Shown here: positions 52,713 through 62,722 of the stretch, in pieces | Layout of the letters: each line of letters opens with the position of its first letter | Numbering within the stretch: position 1 is the first letter of the stretch | From: Staphylococcus muscae | Lineage (GTDB): Bacteria > Bacillota > Bacilli > Staphylococcales > Staphylococcaceae | Assembly (NCBI RefSeq): GCF_003019275.1 | Contig: NZ_CP027848.1 | Coordinates: 372,001-436,000 of the forward strand | Direction of reading: 5' to 3' | Length of the DNA: 64,000 nt | Translations under genes and position numbers: made by a program | The notes under the pieces: generated by a model | The model's input: only the letters and a program-made list of their open reading frames with translations | Database searches by the model: none | What the model was told of the DNA's origin: nothing

Positions 52713-53727
52713 AATATTAAAGCCTGGATTATTTACAACTGTTCAAGATTTAGGGCGTTTTGGACATCAAGCTGAAGGGTTCTCTCCTGCGGGTGTGATG
52801 GATCGTCCAAGTTATGAGATATTGAATGCACTACTTGAAACAGAACAACAACCAGCATTGGAAATTACAATGATTGGACCGAAGATTCAGTTTCTGTCCC
52901 AAAATTTATTTGCCATTACAGGTGCAGAGTTTTCAGCCACGCTTAATGGTGAAGCAATTCCACATCAAACAGTCATCAAGGCAGAAGATGGTGATATCTT
53001 AGATTTAGGAGCGGCAAAAGAAGGCATGCGTGCATACATCGGTTTCGCTGAACAACTTGATATTCCTTTAGTGGAGGGGAGTTATTCAACGCATACACGC
53101 ACGAAAGTTGGTGGTTATAAAGGGCGTGTTCTTAAAGAGAATGATATTATACCGACATGCGCAACAAACATGGATATCAGTCTGATTGGACGTTCAAGTG
53201 ACTTCAGAAGTTATAGCCCAAACAACAACCTACCAATAGGGATAATGGATGGGCCTCAGCTAGATTCGTTCTCAAAACGAACAATTGCAGAAATTGAACA
53301 TATTGAATTCCAAGTATCAGAGAGCTCAGATCGAATGGGTTACCGTTTAAAAGGTGGTTCAATCAAGCCAATGGAAAGTGCAGATATTATTTCTGAACCC
53401 GTTGCATTAGGAAGTATACAAGTACCAAAGGATGGTAATCCAATTATCTTGTTAAACGATCGTCAAACAGTAGGCGGATATACAAAGATTGGTACAGTCA
53501 TTGATAGCGACCTTGTAGATGTTATTCAAAAACGACCTGGCGAGAAAATACAGTTCGAGTGGGTCACTTTTAATGAAGCAAATGAAATTCTTGCACGCAA
53601 AGGCCGTAAACTTGCCGATGCAAAAGAGAAATTGCGACGATATCCGCAACGTTATTTGAAAAATATACGACCAACACAACGAAAAATAAAAAGTGTATTA
53701 AAAGGAGATAGTATACCATGGACTTAA
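52702..53727 (+). CDS. pxpC: 5-oxoprolinase subunit PxpC (KipA family)
   Basis: The partner of PxpB, 341 aa, of the CT_A_B/KipA family, related to part of urea amidolyase. Signature segments are LKPGLFTTVQDLGRFGHQAEG, SPAGVMDRPSYEILNALL, ITGAEFSATLNG and RQTVGGYTKIGTV. It begins within the end of pxpB and overlaps the biotin carrier gene by 10 nt. The tight packing with accB and accC suggests they work together. Confidence 0.93.
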   Translation: MSIKILKPGLFTTVQDLGRFGHQAEGFSPAGVMDRPSYEILNALLETEQQPALEITMIGPKIQFLSQNLFAITGAEFSATLNGEAIPHQTVIKAEDGDILDLGAAKEGMRAYIGFAEQLDIPLVEGSYSTHTRTKVGGYKGRVLKENDIIPTCATNMDISLIGRSSDFRSYSPNNNLPIGIMDGPQLDSFSKRTIAEIEHIEFQVSESSDRMGYRLKGGSIKPMESADIISEPVALGSIQVPKDGNPIILLNDRQTVGGYTKIGTVIDSDLVDVIQKRPGEKIQFEWVTFNEANEILARKGRKLADAKEKLRRYPQRYLKNIRPTQRKIKSVLKGDSIPWT

Positions 53728-54158
53728 AACAAATCGAACAAACACTTACTTTATTAAAAACATACGGTGTCAAACACTTCCGATATGGTGATGAAGATAT
53801 GGAGTTAGAACTTGATTTACCTGCAACACAACAAAGTGAAGAATATCAAGTGTCACCACAAGCACCAGTACAATCAGCATCACAAGTAGCACAAACTCAA
53901 GAAGAAACATCAGAAGATACATTTAAAGAAATCCGTTCTCAAATGATTGGTACATTCTATCTACAAGATGAAAAAGAATTAACAAAACCAGTCATTAAAG
54001 TTGGGGATGTAATTCAAAAGGGTGATATTATCGGCTACGTTGAAGCAATGAAAGTGATGAATGAAGTAACTGCTGACGAAAGTGGTGAAATTGTAGAAAT
54101 CCTTGTTGATCACGGCGAAAATATTGAACACAATCAATGTATCGTTAAATTAAAGTAA
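53718..54158 (+). CDS. Biotin carboxyl carrier protein (AccB-like)
   Basis: A 146-residue BCCP. It has a short N-terminal domain (about 1-35), a Gln/Ala/Pro-rich linker (about 36-70) and a biotinyl domain with the target lysine K112 in VEAMKVMNE; the usual form is AMKMMNE. It is encoded with a biotin carboxylase but without accA/accD. Staphylococci have a separate fatty-acid accBC elsewhere, so this copy is probably dedicated to the Pxp cluster. Coding overlaps pxpC. Confidence 0.9.
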   Translation: MDLKQIEQTLTLLKTYGVKHFRYGDEDMELELDLPATQQSEEYQVSPQAPVQSASQVAQTQEETSEDTFKEIRSQMIGTFYLQDEKELTKPVIKVGDVIQKGDIIGYVEAMKVMNEVTADESGEIVEILVDHGENIEHNQCIVKLK

Positions 54159-54170
54159 GGGGGCGTACTG

Positions 54171-55535
54171 ATGTATCGAGTATTAGTCGCAAATAGAGGA
54201 GAAATTGCAGTAAGAATTATTCGTGCATTGCGTGAAATGAATATGGAATCAGTTGCTGTGTATGCAGTAGGCGACGAAGATAGTTTGCATGTAAAACTTG
54301 CAGATCACGCAGTATGTATCGGGAATGCAAACCCACTAGATAGTTACCTTAATATTCATAACATTCTTTCGGCTGCTGAAATAACGAATGCCAATGCCGT
54401 TCATCCAGGATATGGATTTCTATCTGAGAGTCCTGTTTTTGCAGAAAAGGTAGAAAATGAAGGGCTATATTTCATCGGCCCAACCAAATCTACAATGGAA
54501 TTGATGGGTGATAAAATTACAGCACGTCAAACAGTCGATCAAGCGGGTGTTCCAATAATTCCGGGATCTAAATCATCTGTTGAATCTGTTGATGAAGTGA
54601 AAACACTAGCCGAATCTCTCGGCTATCCACTTGTTTTAAAAGCAGCAAGCGGTGGTGGCGGCAAAGGGATCCGTATTGTAAAAGACGAAAGTATGTTGGA
54701 ACAAACGTTTAAAGAGGCGAAAAGTGAAGGAAATAAATACTTTAATGATGATCGTGTTTATGTTGAAGCCTTTATTCCTGTCGCTAAGCACGTTGAGGTA
54801 CAAGTACTTGGAGATGGTGAAACGAACTTTATTCATTTAGGAGAGCGTGACTGTTCTGTACAACGTAAAAACCAAAAGTTAATTGAAGAATCACCTTGCA
54901 GTGCTTTAACACCTGAGAAGCGTGAAAAGATGTGTCATGATGCAGTGAAAGTGGCACGTGCATCAAAATATCGTAGTGCAGGAACAATTGAATTTTTAGT
55001 GACTGAAGATGCGTATTATTTCATTGAGATGAATGCACGTATCCAAGTCGAACATACAGTTACTGAGATGCGTACGAATGTTGACCTTGTATGCGAACAA
55101 CTTCGCATTATGCAAAATGGCACATTGTCATTGAAACAAGAAGATATTCCATTTGAAGGTCATGTTATCGAAGCACGTATTAATGCTGAGAATCCAGAAC
55201 AGGCGTTCAGACCAACTCCGGGGACTGTTCAAAGACTACATTTACCACAAGGATTTAATGTACGTGTTGACTCACTGCTTTATAGTGGTTATACTGTTTC
55301 TTCATATTATGATTCTTTAGTTGCTAAAGTAATCGTCAAAGGAGATAATCGTGAACATGCCATTAATAAGTTAAAAGTGACATTGGATGAAATGATTATC
55401 GATGGCTTTACGACAACGGCAGACTTCTTATATGCAGTTCTCTCTTATCCACCATACTGTGAGGGGGATGCGAGCGAAGTTGATATTAAGTTTTTAGAAC
55501 GTCATGATATTATCAAGGGGGTTCAACATGGTTAA
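54171..55535 (+). CDS. Biotin carboxylase (AccC-like)
   Basis: A 454-residue biotin carboxylase that makes carboxybiotin from bicarbonate and ATP. It shows [21 protein letters not shown], the ATP-grasp glycine loop [31 protein letters not shown] and the catalytic [16 protein letters not shown]. The preceding gene supplies the carrier. No carboxyltransferase gene lies nearby; instead pxpB/pxpC flank it on one side and pxpA overlaps its end. GGGGGC precedes ATG 54171. Confidence 0.93.
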   Translation: MYRVLVANRGEIAVRIIRALREMNMESVAVYAVGDEDSLHVKLADHAVCIGNANPLDSYLNIHNILSAAEITNANAVHPGYGFLSESPVFAEKVENEGLYFIGPTKSTMELMGDKITARQTVDQAGVPIIPGSKSSVESVDEVKTLAESLGYPLVLKAASGGGGKGIRIVKDESMLEQTFKEAKSEGNKYFNDDRVYVEAFIPVAKHVEVQVLGDGETNFIHLGERDCSVQRKNQKLIEESPCSALTPEKREKMCHDAVKVARASKYRSAGTIEFLVTEDAYYFIEMNARIQVEHTVTEMRTNVDLVCEQLRIMQNGTLSLKQEDIPFEGHVIEARINAENPEQAFRPTPGTVQRLHLPQGFNVRVDSLLYSGYTVSSYYDSLVAKVIVKGDNREHAINKLKVTLDEMIIDGFTTTADFLYAVLSYPPYCEGDASEVDIKFLERHDIIKGVQHG

Positions 55536-56289
55536 AGTTGATTTGAACTGTGATTTAGGTGAAAGTTTCGGTAATTATAAGGTAGGCAATGATGAAGCTG
55601 TTTTACCACTCATCACTTCTGCAAATGTGGCATGTGGATTTCATGCAGGTGACGAAAATGTCATGGCACAAACAGTTAAATATGCGAAACAACACAATGT
55701 CAGCGTCGGGGCACACCCGGGATTTCCTGACTTACAAGGGTTTGGACGTCGCAATTTAGATATGTCGCCTGAAGAAGTGTATCACATGATGGTTTATCAA
55801 ATCGGGGCGTTGAAAGCATTTTGTGATATTGAAGGAGTTACTCTCAATCATGTCAAACCACACGGTGCATTATATCAAATGGGGGCAATAGATCGAGATA
55901 TTGCACGTGCCATAGCAGAAGCAGTTTATGCGGTTGATCCTAAACTGTATCTCGTTGGACTTTCTAATTCAATTCAATTAGAAGAAGCAGAAAAGGTTGG
56001 ATTGCCAACAGCCTCAGAAGTATTTGCTGACCGTCGTTATGAAAAAGATGGCCAGTTGGTGAGCAGAAGAAAACAGGGCGCACTCATCGAAGACACATCA
56101 GAAGCCATTCAACAAGTCATTCGTATGGTGACAGAAGGTAAGACAACAGCAATTACGGGAGAAGAGATAGAGATTAAAGCGGATACTATTTGTGTGCATG
56201 GTGATGGTGCACATGCATTAGAATTTGTAAAACAGATTAGAGAGCAACTTACAGAAGTAGGAGTCAAGATAGTTAAATTAGGGGGCTAA
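55528..56289 (+). CDS. pxpA: 5-oxoprolinase subunit PxpA (LamB/YcsF family)
   Basis: The LamB/YcsF-family subunit of 5-oxoprolinase, 253 aa. It begins [20 protein letters not shown] and has [28 protein letters not shown] and [11 protein letters not shown], with the conserved metal-site-like residues of the family. AAGGGGG (55515-55521) fixes the start at ATG 55528, overlapping accC by 8 nt. In Bacillus the equivalent (ycsF) also neighbours an Nramp-type transporter and kipI-kipA. Confidence 0.94.
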   Translation: MVKVDLNCDLGESFGNYKVGNDEAVLPLITSANVACGFHAGDENVMAQTVKYAKQHNVSVGAHPGFPDLQGFGRRNLDMSPEEVYHMMVYQIGALKAFCDIEGVTLNHVKPHGALYQMGAIDRDIARAIAEAVYAVDPKLYLVGLSNSIQLEEAEKVGLPTASEVFADRRYEKDGQLVSRRKQGALIEDTSEAIQQVIRMVTEGKTTAITGEEIEIKADTICVHGDGAHALEFVKQIREQLTEVGVKIVKLGG

Positions 56290-56292
56290 TGA

Positions 56293-57531
56293 ATGAAATC
56301 TAATTCGAATAAAATTGAAAATCCAGGTGAATTCCAGTTCACAAAAGCACACAGGCGTCTATTACTAGGATCAGTCTTCTTGATGGCAACATCAGCAATC
56401 GGACCAGCCTTTTTAACACAAACAGCAGTATTTACAGAACAATTTTTAGCAAGTTTTGCATTTGCAATTTTATTATCTATTATTATTGATATTGGTGCAC
56501 AAATTAACATTTGGCGTGTATTAGTCGTGACAGGCTATCGAGGGCAAGAAATTGCGAACGAAGTCGTGAAAGGACTCGGAACGTTTATTTCCATTCTAAT
56601 TGCAATCGGTGGTTTAGCGTTTAATATCGGTAACATTGCAGGGGCAGGACTTGGTTTAAATGCCATTTTCGGTATTGACGTACGTGTAGGTGCGGCAATT
56701 ACAGCTGTTATCTCAATTCTCGTCTTTATTTCAAAAAATGGGCAAAAAATGATGGACTTTGTGACTATGCTATTAGGTATTTTAATGATTGCAGTTGTTG
56801 CGTATGTCATGGTGCAATCAAACCCACCATATGCAGATGCAGCGAAACATATGATATTACCTGAAAATCCAGCGGCACTCGTTTTACCAATCATTACACT
56901 TGTAGGTGGAACGGTTGGTGGTTATATTACATTTGCTGGTGCACACAGAATCCTTGATGCAGACATTAAAGGGAAAGATTACTTACCCTTCGTCAATCGT
57001 TCAGCGATCACAGGTATTTTAACAACAGGCGTTATGCGTGGTCTTTTATTCTTAGCGGTATTAGGTGTTGTTGTGACGGGCGTTACTTTAAATCCAGAAA
57101 ATCCACCTGCATCTGTTTTTGAACATGCGATTGGTCCAGTTGGTAAAAATATCTTTGGTGTTGTATTGTTTGCTGCGGCGATGTCATCAGTTATTGGATC
57201 AGCATATACGAGTACGACATTTATCAAGACATTGCACAAAAAGTTAAATAAGTTTGATAACTATGTGGTAATTGCATTTATCCTTATATCAACATTAATT
57301 TTCTTATCAATTGGTAAACCGGTCAAATTATTAATCGTTGCTGGTGCATTGAACGGTTTGATTTTGCCAATTACATTAGGGACAGTTTTAATCGCTTCGA
57401 AAAACAAGCGAATTGTTGGCGACTATCAACACCCAACATGGATGCTTATTTTTGGTATTGTAGCAGTTATTGTAACGCTTTTCACAGGATTTTTCTCATT
57501 CCAAGGACTCGCACAACTTTGGACACAATAA
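56293..57531 (+). CDS. Nramp-fold transporter (YcsG-like) without the metal-binding motif
   Basis: A 412-residue polytopic protein with about 11 helices and the Nramp/LeuT-type fold, equivalent in place and sequence type to Bacillus YcsG. Metal-transporting Nramps have DPGN in helix 1 and MPH in helix 6. Here helix 1 reads SAIGPAFLTQT (about 34-44) and helix 6 GYITFAGAHR, so metal ligands appear missing. It starts 3 nt after pxpA and ends the operon at a terminator. Uptake of 5-oxoproline or another organic solute is an inference from context. Confidence 0.83.
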   Translation: MKSNSNKIENPGEFQFTKAHRRLLLGSVFLMATSAIGPAFLTQTAVFTEQFLASFAFAILLSIIIDIGAQINIWRVLVVTGYRGQEIANEVVKGLGTFISILIAIGGLAFNIGNIAGAGLGLNAIFGIDVRVGAAITAVISILVFISKNGQKMMDFVTMLLGILMIAVVAYVMVQSNPPYADAAKHMILPENPAALVLPIITLVGGTVGGYITFAGAHRILDADIKGKDYLPFVNRSAITGILTTGVMRGLLFLAVLGVVVTGVTLNPENPPASVFEHAIGPVGKNIFGVVLFAAAMSSVIGSAYTSTTFIKTLHKKLNKFDNYVVIAFILISTLIFLSIGKPVKLLIVAGALNGLILPITLGTVLIASKNKRIVGDYQHPTWMLIFGIVAVIVTLFTGFFSFQGLAQLWTQ

Positions 57532-57554
57532 TTAACTAAAGAGATGTATTTGGT

Positions 57555-57585
57555 CGAGATAACTGAGGTTGTCTCGGCTTTTTTC
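57555..57585 (+). terminator. Terminator of the pxp operon
   Basis: CGAGATAAC (57555-57563) pairs with GTTGTCTCG (57568-57576, one G-T pair), then GCTTTTTT. Confidence 0.9.
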
Positions 57586-57701
57586 TATTGAGCTATAAAT
57601 AAGGATTAATGCATTTGTACGAAATCAAGTGAGACGTTATATGAAAATGTGGTAAAATAGCACCGACTCAATAAACAGGACTTAATACTAGGAGGCATAA
57701 C

Positions 57702-58388
57702 ATGATAGGTATTATCGGTGCAATGGAAGAAGAAGTTGAAATTCTAAAGCAGCAATTAACAGAACTTGAAGAAACTCAAATTGCGCACACGCGTTTTTAT
57801 AAAGGAATCTTAGATGGAAATGAAGTTGTTTTGTTACAAAGTGGTATTGGTAAGGTGAATGTAGCCATTTCAACAGCACTTTTGATTGATCGTTTTAATC
57901 CTGACTATGTGATTAATACAGGATCAGCTGGGGGATTACAACCGGGTCTAATGCTAGGAGATGTTGTTATCAGTACTCAAGTTGGCTATCATGATGCAGA
58001 TGCTCGTACATTCGGATATGAAATGGGACAAATTCCAGGCATGCCGGCCGCATATAACGCAGATGACTATTTGATTGGCAAAGTGAAACAAGTGTTACAA
58101 ACAATGGATCAAGTAGCGATGGAAGGGCTCATTGTATCAGGTGACAGCTTTATTGGAACTGAGGCACAACGTGAAACGATTCTGAAACATTTTCCATATG
58201 CGATTGCTTCAGAAATGGAAGCTGCAGCGATTGCACAAACGTGTTATCAATTCGGCAAACCTTTCATTGTGACACGTGCAATTTCAGACTTGGCTGATGG
58301 TGAAGCAAGCATGACGTTTGATGAATTTTTAAAAGTGGCTTCAAAGTCTTCAAGTAAAATGGTGCAAGCACTTGTAAAAGAACTGTAA
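57702..58388 (+). CDS. mtnN: 5'-methylthioadenosine/S-adenosylhomocysteine nucleosidase
   Basis: MtnN (Pfs) cleaves MTA and SAH in the SAM-recycling pathway. The 228-residue protein begins [12 protein letters not shown], placing the catalytic-base Glu near residue 12. It contains [19 protein letters not shown] and ISDLADGEA with the catalytic Asp near 197. AGGAGG precedes ATG 57702. It is separated from both the pxp operon and yqeG by short promoter-sized gaps. Confidence 0.95.
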   Translation: MIGIIGAMEEEVEILKQQLTELEETQIAHTRFYKGILDGNEVVLLQSGIGKVNVAISTALLIDRFNPDYVINTGSAGGLQPGLMLGDVVISTQVGYHDADARTFGYEMGQIPGMPAAYNADDYLIGKVKQVLQTMDQVAMEGLIVSGDSFIGTEAQRETILKHFPYAIASEMEAAAIAQTCYQFGKPFIVTRAISDLADGEASMTFDEFLKVASKSSSKMVQALVKEL

Positions 58389-58461
58389 GATGTTGTGTTA
58401 GAGAGCGAATAAGATATGTTATAATAATAGGAATGAAGTTATTTAATTTTGGAGGCACATC

Positions 58462-58989
58462 ATGGGGATTTTAAAGAGATTATTTTTACCCAATCAATAT
58501 GTGAAAGACATTCACGAAATTGATTTCCAGCAGTTAGAAAAACTAGATATTCGTGGTATCATCACGGATCTTGATAATACGCTTGTTGGATGGGATGAAG
58601 CGAATCCGACACCAAAAGTTGAAGAATGGTTTAAAACGATCGATGAACGCGGCTTTAAAGTGACGGTTGTTTCAAATAATAATGAAAAAAGAGTAAAAGC
58701 ATTTTGTAAGGGTTTGAATGTAGATTATATATTCAAAGCACAGAAACCGCGTGGAAAGTCATTGCGCAAGGCTACTCGTAAAATGGGATTGAAAAAGGAA
58801 CAAGTCGTTGTCATCGGTGATCAAATGATGACCGATGTATTTGGTGGTAATCGTAGTGGCCTGTACACGATTATGGTTGTTCCAGTTAAAAATTCAGATG
58901 GCTTAGCAACGAAGGTAAATCGTTTGATTGAACGTCGTATTCTTAGTCATTTCAAACGTAAAGGTTACATTACATGGGAGGAGTCATGA
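58462..58989 (+). CDS. YqeG family HAD IIIA-type phosphatase
   Basis: A 175-residue HAD-superfamily phosphatase. Motif I DLDNTLV (about 36-42), motif II VVSNN and motif III/IV KPRGKSLRKAT with GDQMMTDVFGGNRSG are present, without a large cap domain, as in subclass III. A TATAAT-like box lies about 40 nt upstream. It is the first gene of the conserved yqeG-yqeH-aroE-yhbY-nadD-yqeK-rsfS cluster; the substrate is not known. Confidence 0.9.
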   Translation: MGILKRLFLPNQYVKDIHEIDFQQLEKLDIRGIITDLDNTLVGWDEANPTPKVEEWFKTIDERGFKVTVVSNNNEKRVKAFCKGLNVDYIFKAQKPRGKSLRKATRKMGLKKEQVVVIGDQMMTDVFGGNRSGLYTIMVVPVKNSDGLATKVNRLIERRILSHFKRKGYITWEES

Positions 58990-58990
58990 T

Positions 58991-60091
58991 ATGTCGGCAG
59001 CATTAAAATGTATCGGGTGCGGGGCAACGTTACAGTCGGAAAATCCAAGTGAAGCGGGATATGTTCCAAAAGCAAGCTTGGACAAAGAAGATGTCATTTG
59101 TCGACGTTGTTTTCGTTTGAAAAATTACAACGAAGTACAAGATGTTGGTATGGAAAGTGAAGACTTTTTAACGTTACTGAATAGTTTAGCGGATAAAAAA
59201 GGGATTGTTGTGAATGTTGTTGACGTTTTTGACTTTGAAGGTTCATTTATCCATGCGTTAAAACGTATTGTCGGCAATAAAAAAATTATTCTTGCTGCAA
59301 ACAAAATTGACTTGTTACCAAAGCAAATTAATAAACGACGTGTGACAGAATGGTTACGTCGCAGTGCAAAAGCATATGGTTTGAATCCAGAAGATGTCGT
59401 GCTTTTATCTGCAATGAAAGGCTATGGTATTGAGGACTTAATGACAGCGATTGAAAGACATCGCAATCAACAAGATGTCTTTATCGTAGGAACGACAAAT
59501 GTCGGTAAATCAACGTTAGTGAATAAGTTGATCGAAGAAAGTGTCGGGGAGAAGAATGTTATCACGACTTCTAAAGTGCCAGGTACAACACTTGACATGA
59601 TTGATATTCCTTTAGACGATCACAGTTTTATGTATGATACACCGGGTGTCGTTCAAGCACATCAAATGACGCACTATGTGACGACAAAAGAACTTAACTT
59701 GATTATGCCGAAAAAAGAAATCAAGCAGCGCGTGTTCCAATTGAACGAAGCACAATCTTTATTCTTTGGTGGTCTTGCAAGAATTGATTATATCAACGGT
59801 GGCAAACGCCCATTGATTTGCTATTTTTCAAATGAGTTGCACATTCATCGTACAAAACTTGAAAAAGCTGATAAATTATGGCGTGAACAACTGGGAGATT
59901 TATTAACTCCGCCATCACAACGTGAAAACTTTGATTTTGACAATTTAAAACAAGTCTCCCTAAGCACTGAAGATGGAAAAAAAGATGTCATGATCGCTGG
60001 TCTTGGATTTGTTACGATTGATGAAGGAGCTGACGTTGTCGTTACTGTACCTGAAAACGTAGAAGTGTACTTACGCCCATCAATTATGTAG
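58991..60091 (+). CDS. yqeH: Ribosome biogenesis GTPase YqeH
   Basis: A circularly permuted GTPase needed for 30S assembly, 366 aa from ATG 58991. An N-terminal zinc finger uses C7, C10, C37 and C40. The G motifs come in permuted order: G4 ANKIDLL, G5 LSAMKG, then G1 GTTNVGKST and G3 DTPG. A C-terminal RNA-binding domain follows. GGGAGGAG lies upstream of 58991, and the frame open back to 58928 lies inside yqeG. Confidence 0.94.
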   Translation: MSAALKCIGCGATLQSENPSEAGYVPKASLDKEDVICRRCFRLKNYNEVQDVGMESEDFLTLLNSLADKKGIVVNVVDVFDFEGSFIHALKRIVGNKKIILAANKIDLLPKQINKRRVTEWLRRSAKAYGLNPEDVVLLSAMKGYGIEDLMTAIERHRNQQDVFIVGTTNVGKSTLVNKLIEESVGEKNVITTSKVPGTTLDMIDIPLDDHSFMYDTPGVVQAHQMTHYVTTKELNLIMPKKEIKQRVFQLNEAQSLFFGGLARIDYINGGKRPLICYFSNELHIHRTKLEKADKLWREQLGDLLTPPSQRENFDFDNLKQVSLSTEDGKKDVMIAGLGFVTIDEGADVVVTVPENVEVYLRPSIM

Positions 60092-60103
60092 GAGGGGAAA
60101 TGC

Positions 60104-60910
60104 ATGAAGTTTGCTGTAATTGGTCACCCGATTGATCATTCACTGTCACCCATTATGCATCATGCGAATTTTGATGCGTTGGATCTGGAGTATGGCTATC
60201 AAGCGTTGAATATTCCACCAGCGCATTTCGAGCATTTAAGAGATATTGTATCAGAATATGAATTAGATGGTTTTAATGTGACAATTCCTCACAAAGAACG
60301 CGTCATTCCTTATTTAGATGAACTTACCGACGAAGCTAAAGCGATTGGGGCGGTGAATACCGTTCGCATTGATGGTGAGCGTTGGGTCGGCCACAATACA
60401 GATGGACTTGGTTTTGTGAAAGGTTTGCTCGAGTATTACGGTGATCTGTCTGATGCGAAAGTTCTAATTATCGGTGCAGGTGGGGCGAGTAAAGGGATTG
60501 CTTATTCGCTATCTCATAGAACAAAGCATCCGATTGCCGTTGCAAATCGTACAATGTCACGGTTTGAAGATTGGCAATTTGAAGTGACACCCTATCCTTT
60601 ATCAGAAGTAGACGATATCGCTCATCATTACGATATTATTATTAATACAACACCTGTTGGTATGCACACATCAACAGAACAAGTCGTATCATTGCAACAA
60701 TTAAAGCCGGATGTCTTAGTCTGTGATATTATTTATATTCCTGCAGAGACATCCTTTCTAAAAACAGCTAAAATGCAAGGTTACAATATATATAACGGTC
60801 TTGATATGTTCATATATCAAGGTGCAGAAAGTTTTAAATATTGGACAGGATTGCAAGCAGATGTGCATGCAATGCGCAATCGTGTAAAAGAAAAATTATA
60901 TTCAGATTAA
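60104..60910 (+). CDS. aroE: Shikimate dehydrogenase (NADP+)
   Basis: AroE reduces 3-dehydroshikimate in aromatic amino-acid synthesis. The 268-residue protein has the shikimate site GHPIDHSLSPIMHHANF, catalytic Lys/Asp in NVTIPHKE and NTDGLGF, and NADP-binding GAGGASKGI with NRTMSRFE. GGAGGGG precedes ATG 60104, 12 nt after yqeH. Confidence 0.95.
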   Translation: MKFAVIGHPIDHSLSPIMHHANFDALDLEYGYQALNIPPAHFEHLRDIVSEYELDGFNVTIPHKERVIPYLDELTDEAKAIGAVNTVRIDGERWVGHNTDGLGFVKGLLEYYGDLSDAKVLIIGAGGASKGIAYSLSHRTKHPIAVANRTMSRFEDWQFEVTPYPLSEVDDIAHHYDIIINTTPVGMHTSTEQVVSLQQLKPDVLVCDIIYIPAETSFLKTAKMQGYNIYNGLDMFIYQGAESFKYWTGLQADVHAMRNRVKEKLYSD

Positions 60911-60929
60911 AAATACTTAGGAGGTTACT

Positions 60930-61223
60930 ATGACATTAACTGGAAAGCAAAAACGTTTTTTGAGAAGTCAAGCGCATCATATCGATCCTATTTTCCAAAT
61001 CGGCAAAGCAGGAATCAACGAAAATATGGTAACGCAAATTGATGAAACATTAGAAAAAAGAGAACTTATTAAAGTGCATATTTTACAAAATAATTTAGAT
61101 GATAAAAATGAATTGGCAGAAACATTAGCGCATGCAACGAATAGCTACCTCGTTCAATTAATTGGTTCTATCATCGTGTTATATCGTGAATCTAACGAAA
61201 ACAAACAAATCGAGTTACCATAA
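60930..61223 (+). CDS. yhbY: CRS1/YhbY-type RNA-binding protein
   Basis: A 97-residue protein made of one CRM (CRS1-YhbY) domain, a KH-like RNA-binding fold linked to pre-50S ribosomes. LTGKQKRFLRSQAHHIDPIFQIGKAG, with its GxxG-like loop, and the end IVLYRES are family features. AGGAGG precedes the ATG. It abuts nadD with a 1-nt overlap. Confidence 0.92.
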   Translation: MTLTGKQKRFLRSQAHHIDPIFQIGKAGINENMVTQIDETLEKRELIKVHILQNNLDDKNELAETLAHATNSYLVQLIGSIIVLYRESNENKQIELP

Positions 61224-61789
61224 TGAAATGCATCGTCATTTATGGGGGGCAATTCAATCCGATTCATAGCGCTCATGAAATGATAGCGAGTGAAGTAAAT
61301 GCAGCATTAAAACCTGATGAATTTTATTTCATGCCAAGCTATTTGTCACCACTTAAGGTTCATGAGCAACCGATCCCCATTAAAGATCGGCTTGCTATGA
61401 TTCAACTTGTAATCGATAACTTAGGCTTTGGTGAACTGCGCACGGATGAAATTGAACGCAAAGGTAAAAGTTATACGTATGATACGATAAAAGCTATATA
61501 CGATGAAGATCCGAATGTTTCAATATTTTTTGTGATTGGCACCGATCAGTATGATCAATTAGATAAATGGTATCGTATCAACGACTTAAAACAAATTGTG
61601 ACGTTTATCGTTGTAAATCGTGGTCGAAAAATAGAAAGTGCTGACGCATCTATTAAGCCACTCGAAATTCCAGAAATGGCAATTAGCTCTACAATCATAC
61701 GAGAAAAGTGCAAAAATCATGAAACGATTCATATGTGGGTGCCATTAAATGTAGAGTCGTATATCTTGAGGAGGGGTTTGTATGGATAA
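61223..61789 (+). CDS. nadD: Nicotinate-nucleotide adenylyltransferase
   Basis: NadD makes deamido-NAD from nicotinate mononucleotide and ATP. The 188-residue protein has the nucleotidyltransferase motif GGQFNPIHSAH (about 8-18) and the ISSTIIREK motif near the C terminus. It overlaps both yhbY (1 nt) and yqeK (8 nt), a common arrangement in Bacillales. Confidence 0.94.
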   Translation: MKCIVIYGGQFNPIHSAHEMIASEVNAALKPDEFYFMPSYLSPLKVHEQPIPIKDRLAMIQLVIDNLGFGELRTDEIERKGKSYTYDTIKAIYDEDPNVSIFFVIGTDQYDQLDKWYRINDLKQIVTFIVVNRGRKIESADASIKPLEIPEMAISSTIIREKCKNHETIHMWVPLNVESYILRRGLYG

Positions 61790-62354
61790 ACAATTTGCAA
61801 TTGAACTTGTTGAACAAAAATTACCGAAAAAGCGTTTTAAACACTCTTTAAGGGTTGCTGAAACAGCAGTGAAGTTAGCAGAGATTTATGAAGGGGACAA
61901 AGAAAAAGCTGAGCTCGCAGGTATTTTACATGACTTCTGCAAATATGATGAATTAAGCTATTTGTATCAACAAGTAACAAAATATCAATTGGACTCAAAC
62001 TTATTAAGTTACGGTTCTGAAATTTTACATGGCCCAGTGTGCGCCGTTATTATGGAGCATCAATATGGTGTGACGGACGAAGAGGTATTGCAAGCGATAT
62101 ATAATCATACAACTGGTCGAAGTAAAATGACTAAAACGGAAAAGTTAGTCTTTATTGCTGACTATATCGAACCCAAGAGAGAAATTCCAGGTGTTGAAGA
62201 AATTCGTAAACTCGTATATAGTGGTGGCGGTTTAGACCGTACTATTTATGAAATATCAAAAAGAACAGTCTTGCATTTAGTCAATAAAGATGTCAGTGTG
62301 TATCAATCGACAATTGATTGTCTAAATTACTATAATCTGAACGAAAAAAATTAA
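61782..62354 (+). CDS. YqeK family HD-domain Ap4A hydrolase
   Basis: A 190-residue HD-domain metal phosphohydrolase; YqeK proteins split diadenosine tetraphosphate symmetrically. The metal ligands are seen in KHSLRVAETAVKLA, GILHDFCKYD (HD) and LHGPVCAVI, with ADYIEPKRE further on. GGAGGGG lies within the nadD end and ATG 61782 overlaps it. Confidence 0.9.
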   Translation: MDKQFAIELVEQKLPKKRFKHSLRVAETAVKLAEIYEGDKEKAELAGILHDFCKYDELSYLYQQVTKYQLDSNLLSYGSEILHGPVCAVIMEHQYGVTDEEVLQAIYNHTTGRSKMTKTEKLVFIADYIEPKREIPGVEEIRKLVYSGGGLDRTIYEISKRTVLHLVNKDVSVYQSTIDCLNYYNLNEKN

Positions 62355-62365
62355 AGGATGATTAA

Positions 62366-62722
62366 ATGAACGCAAATGAATTATTAACGTTAACTGTACA
62401 GGCAGTAGATGAAAAAAAAGCAGAAGATATTATTTCAATTAATATGCAAGGAATCTCAGATATTGCTGACTATTTTTTAGTGTGTCATGGTAACAATGAA
62501 CGTCAAGTTCAAGCGATTGCTAAAGCGGCAAAAGACAAAGCAGAAGAACAAGGCATTCATGTGAAACGCATGGAGGGCTACGATGAAGCACGTTGGATTT
62601 TAATTGATCTTGCAGATGTTGTTGTGCATGTTTTTCATAAAGATGAGCGTGATTACTACAATCTTGAAAAGTTATATCAAGATGCTGAAATTTTAGGCTA
62701 TCAAGAGGTTATTAAGTCATAA
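62366..62722 (+). CDS. rsfS: Ribosomal silencing factor RsfS
   Basis: RsfS binds uL14 and blocks 50S-30S joining in starvation. The 118-residue protein shows ISDIADYFLVCHGNNERQVQAIA and EARWILIDLADVVVHVFHKDERDYYNLEKLY, hallmark segments of the family. AAAGGATG precedes ATG 62366. Its stop overlaps the next start. Confidence 0.94.
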   Translation: MNANELLTLTVQAVDEKKAEDIISINMQGISDIADYFLVCHGNNERQVQAIAKAAKDKAEEQGIHVKRMEGYDEARWILIDLADVVVHVFHKDERDYYNLEKLYQDAEILGYQEVIKS

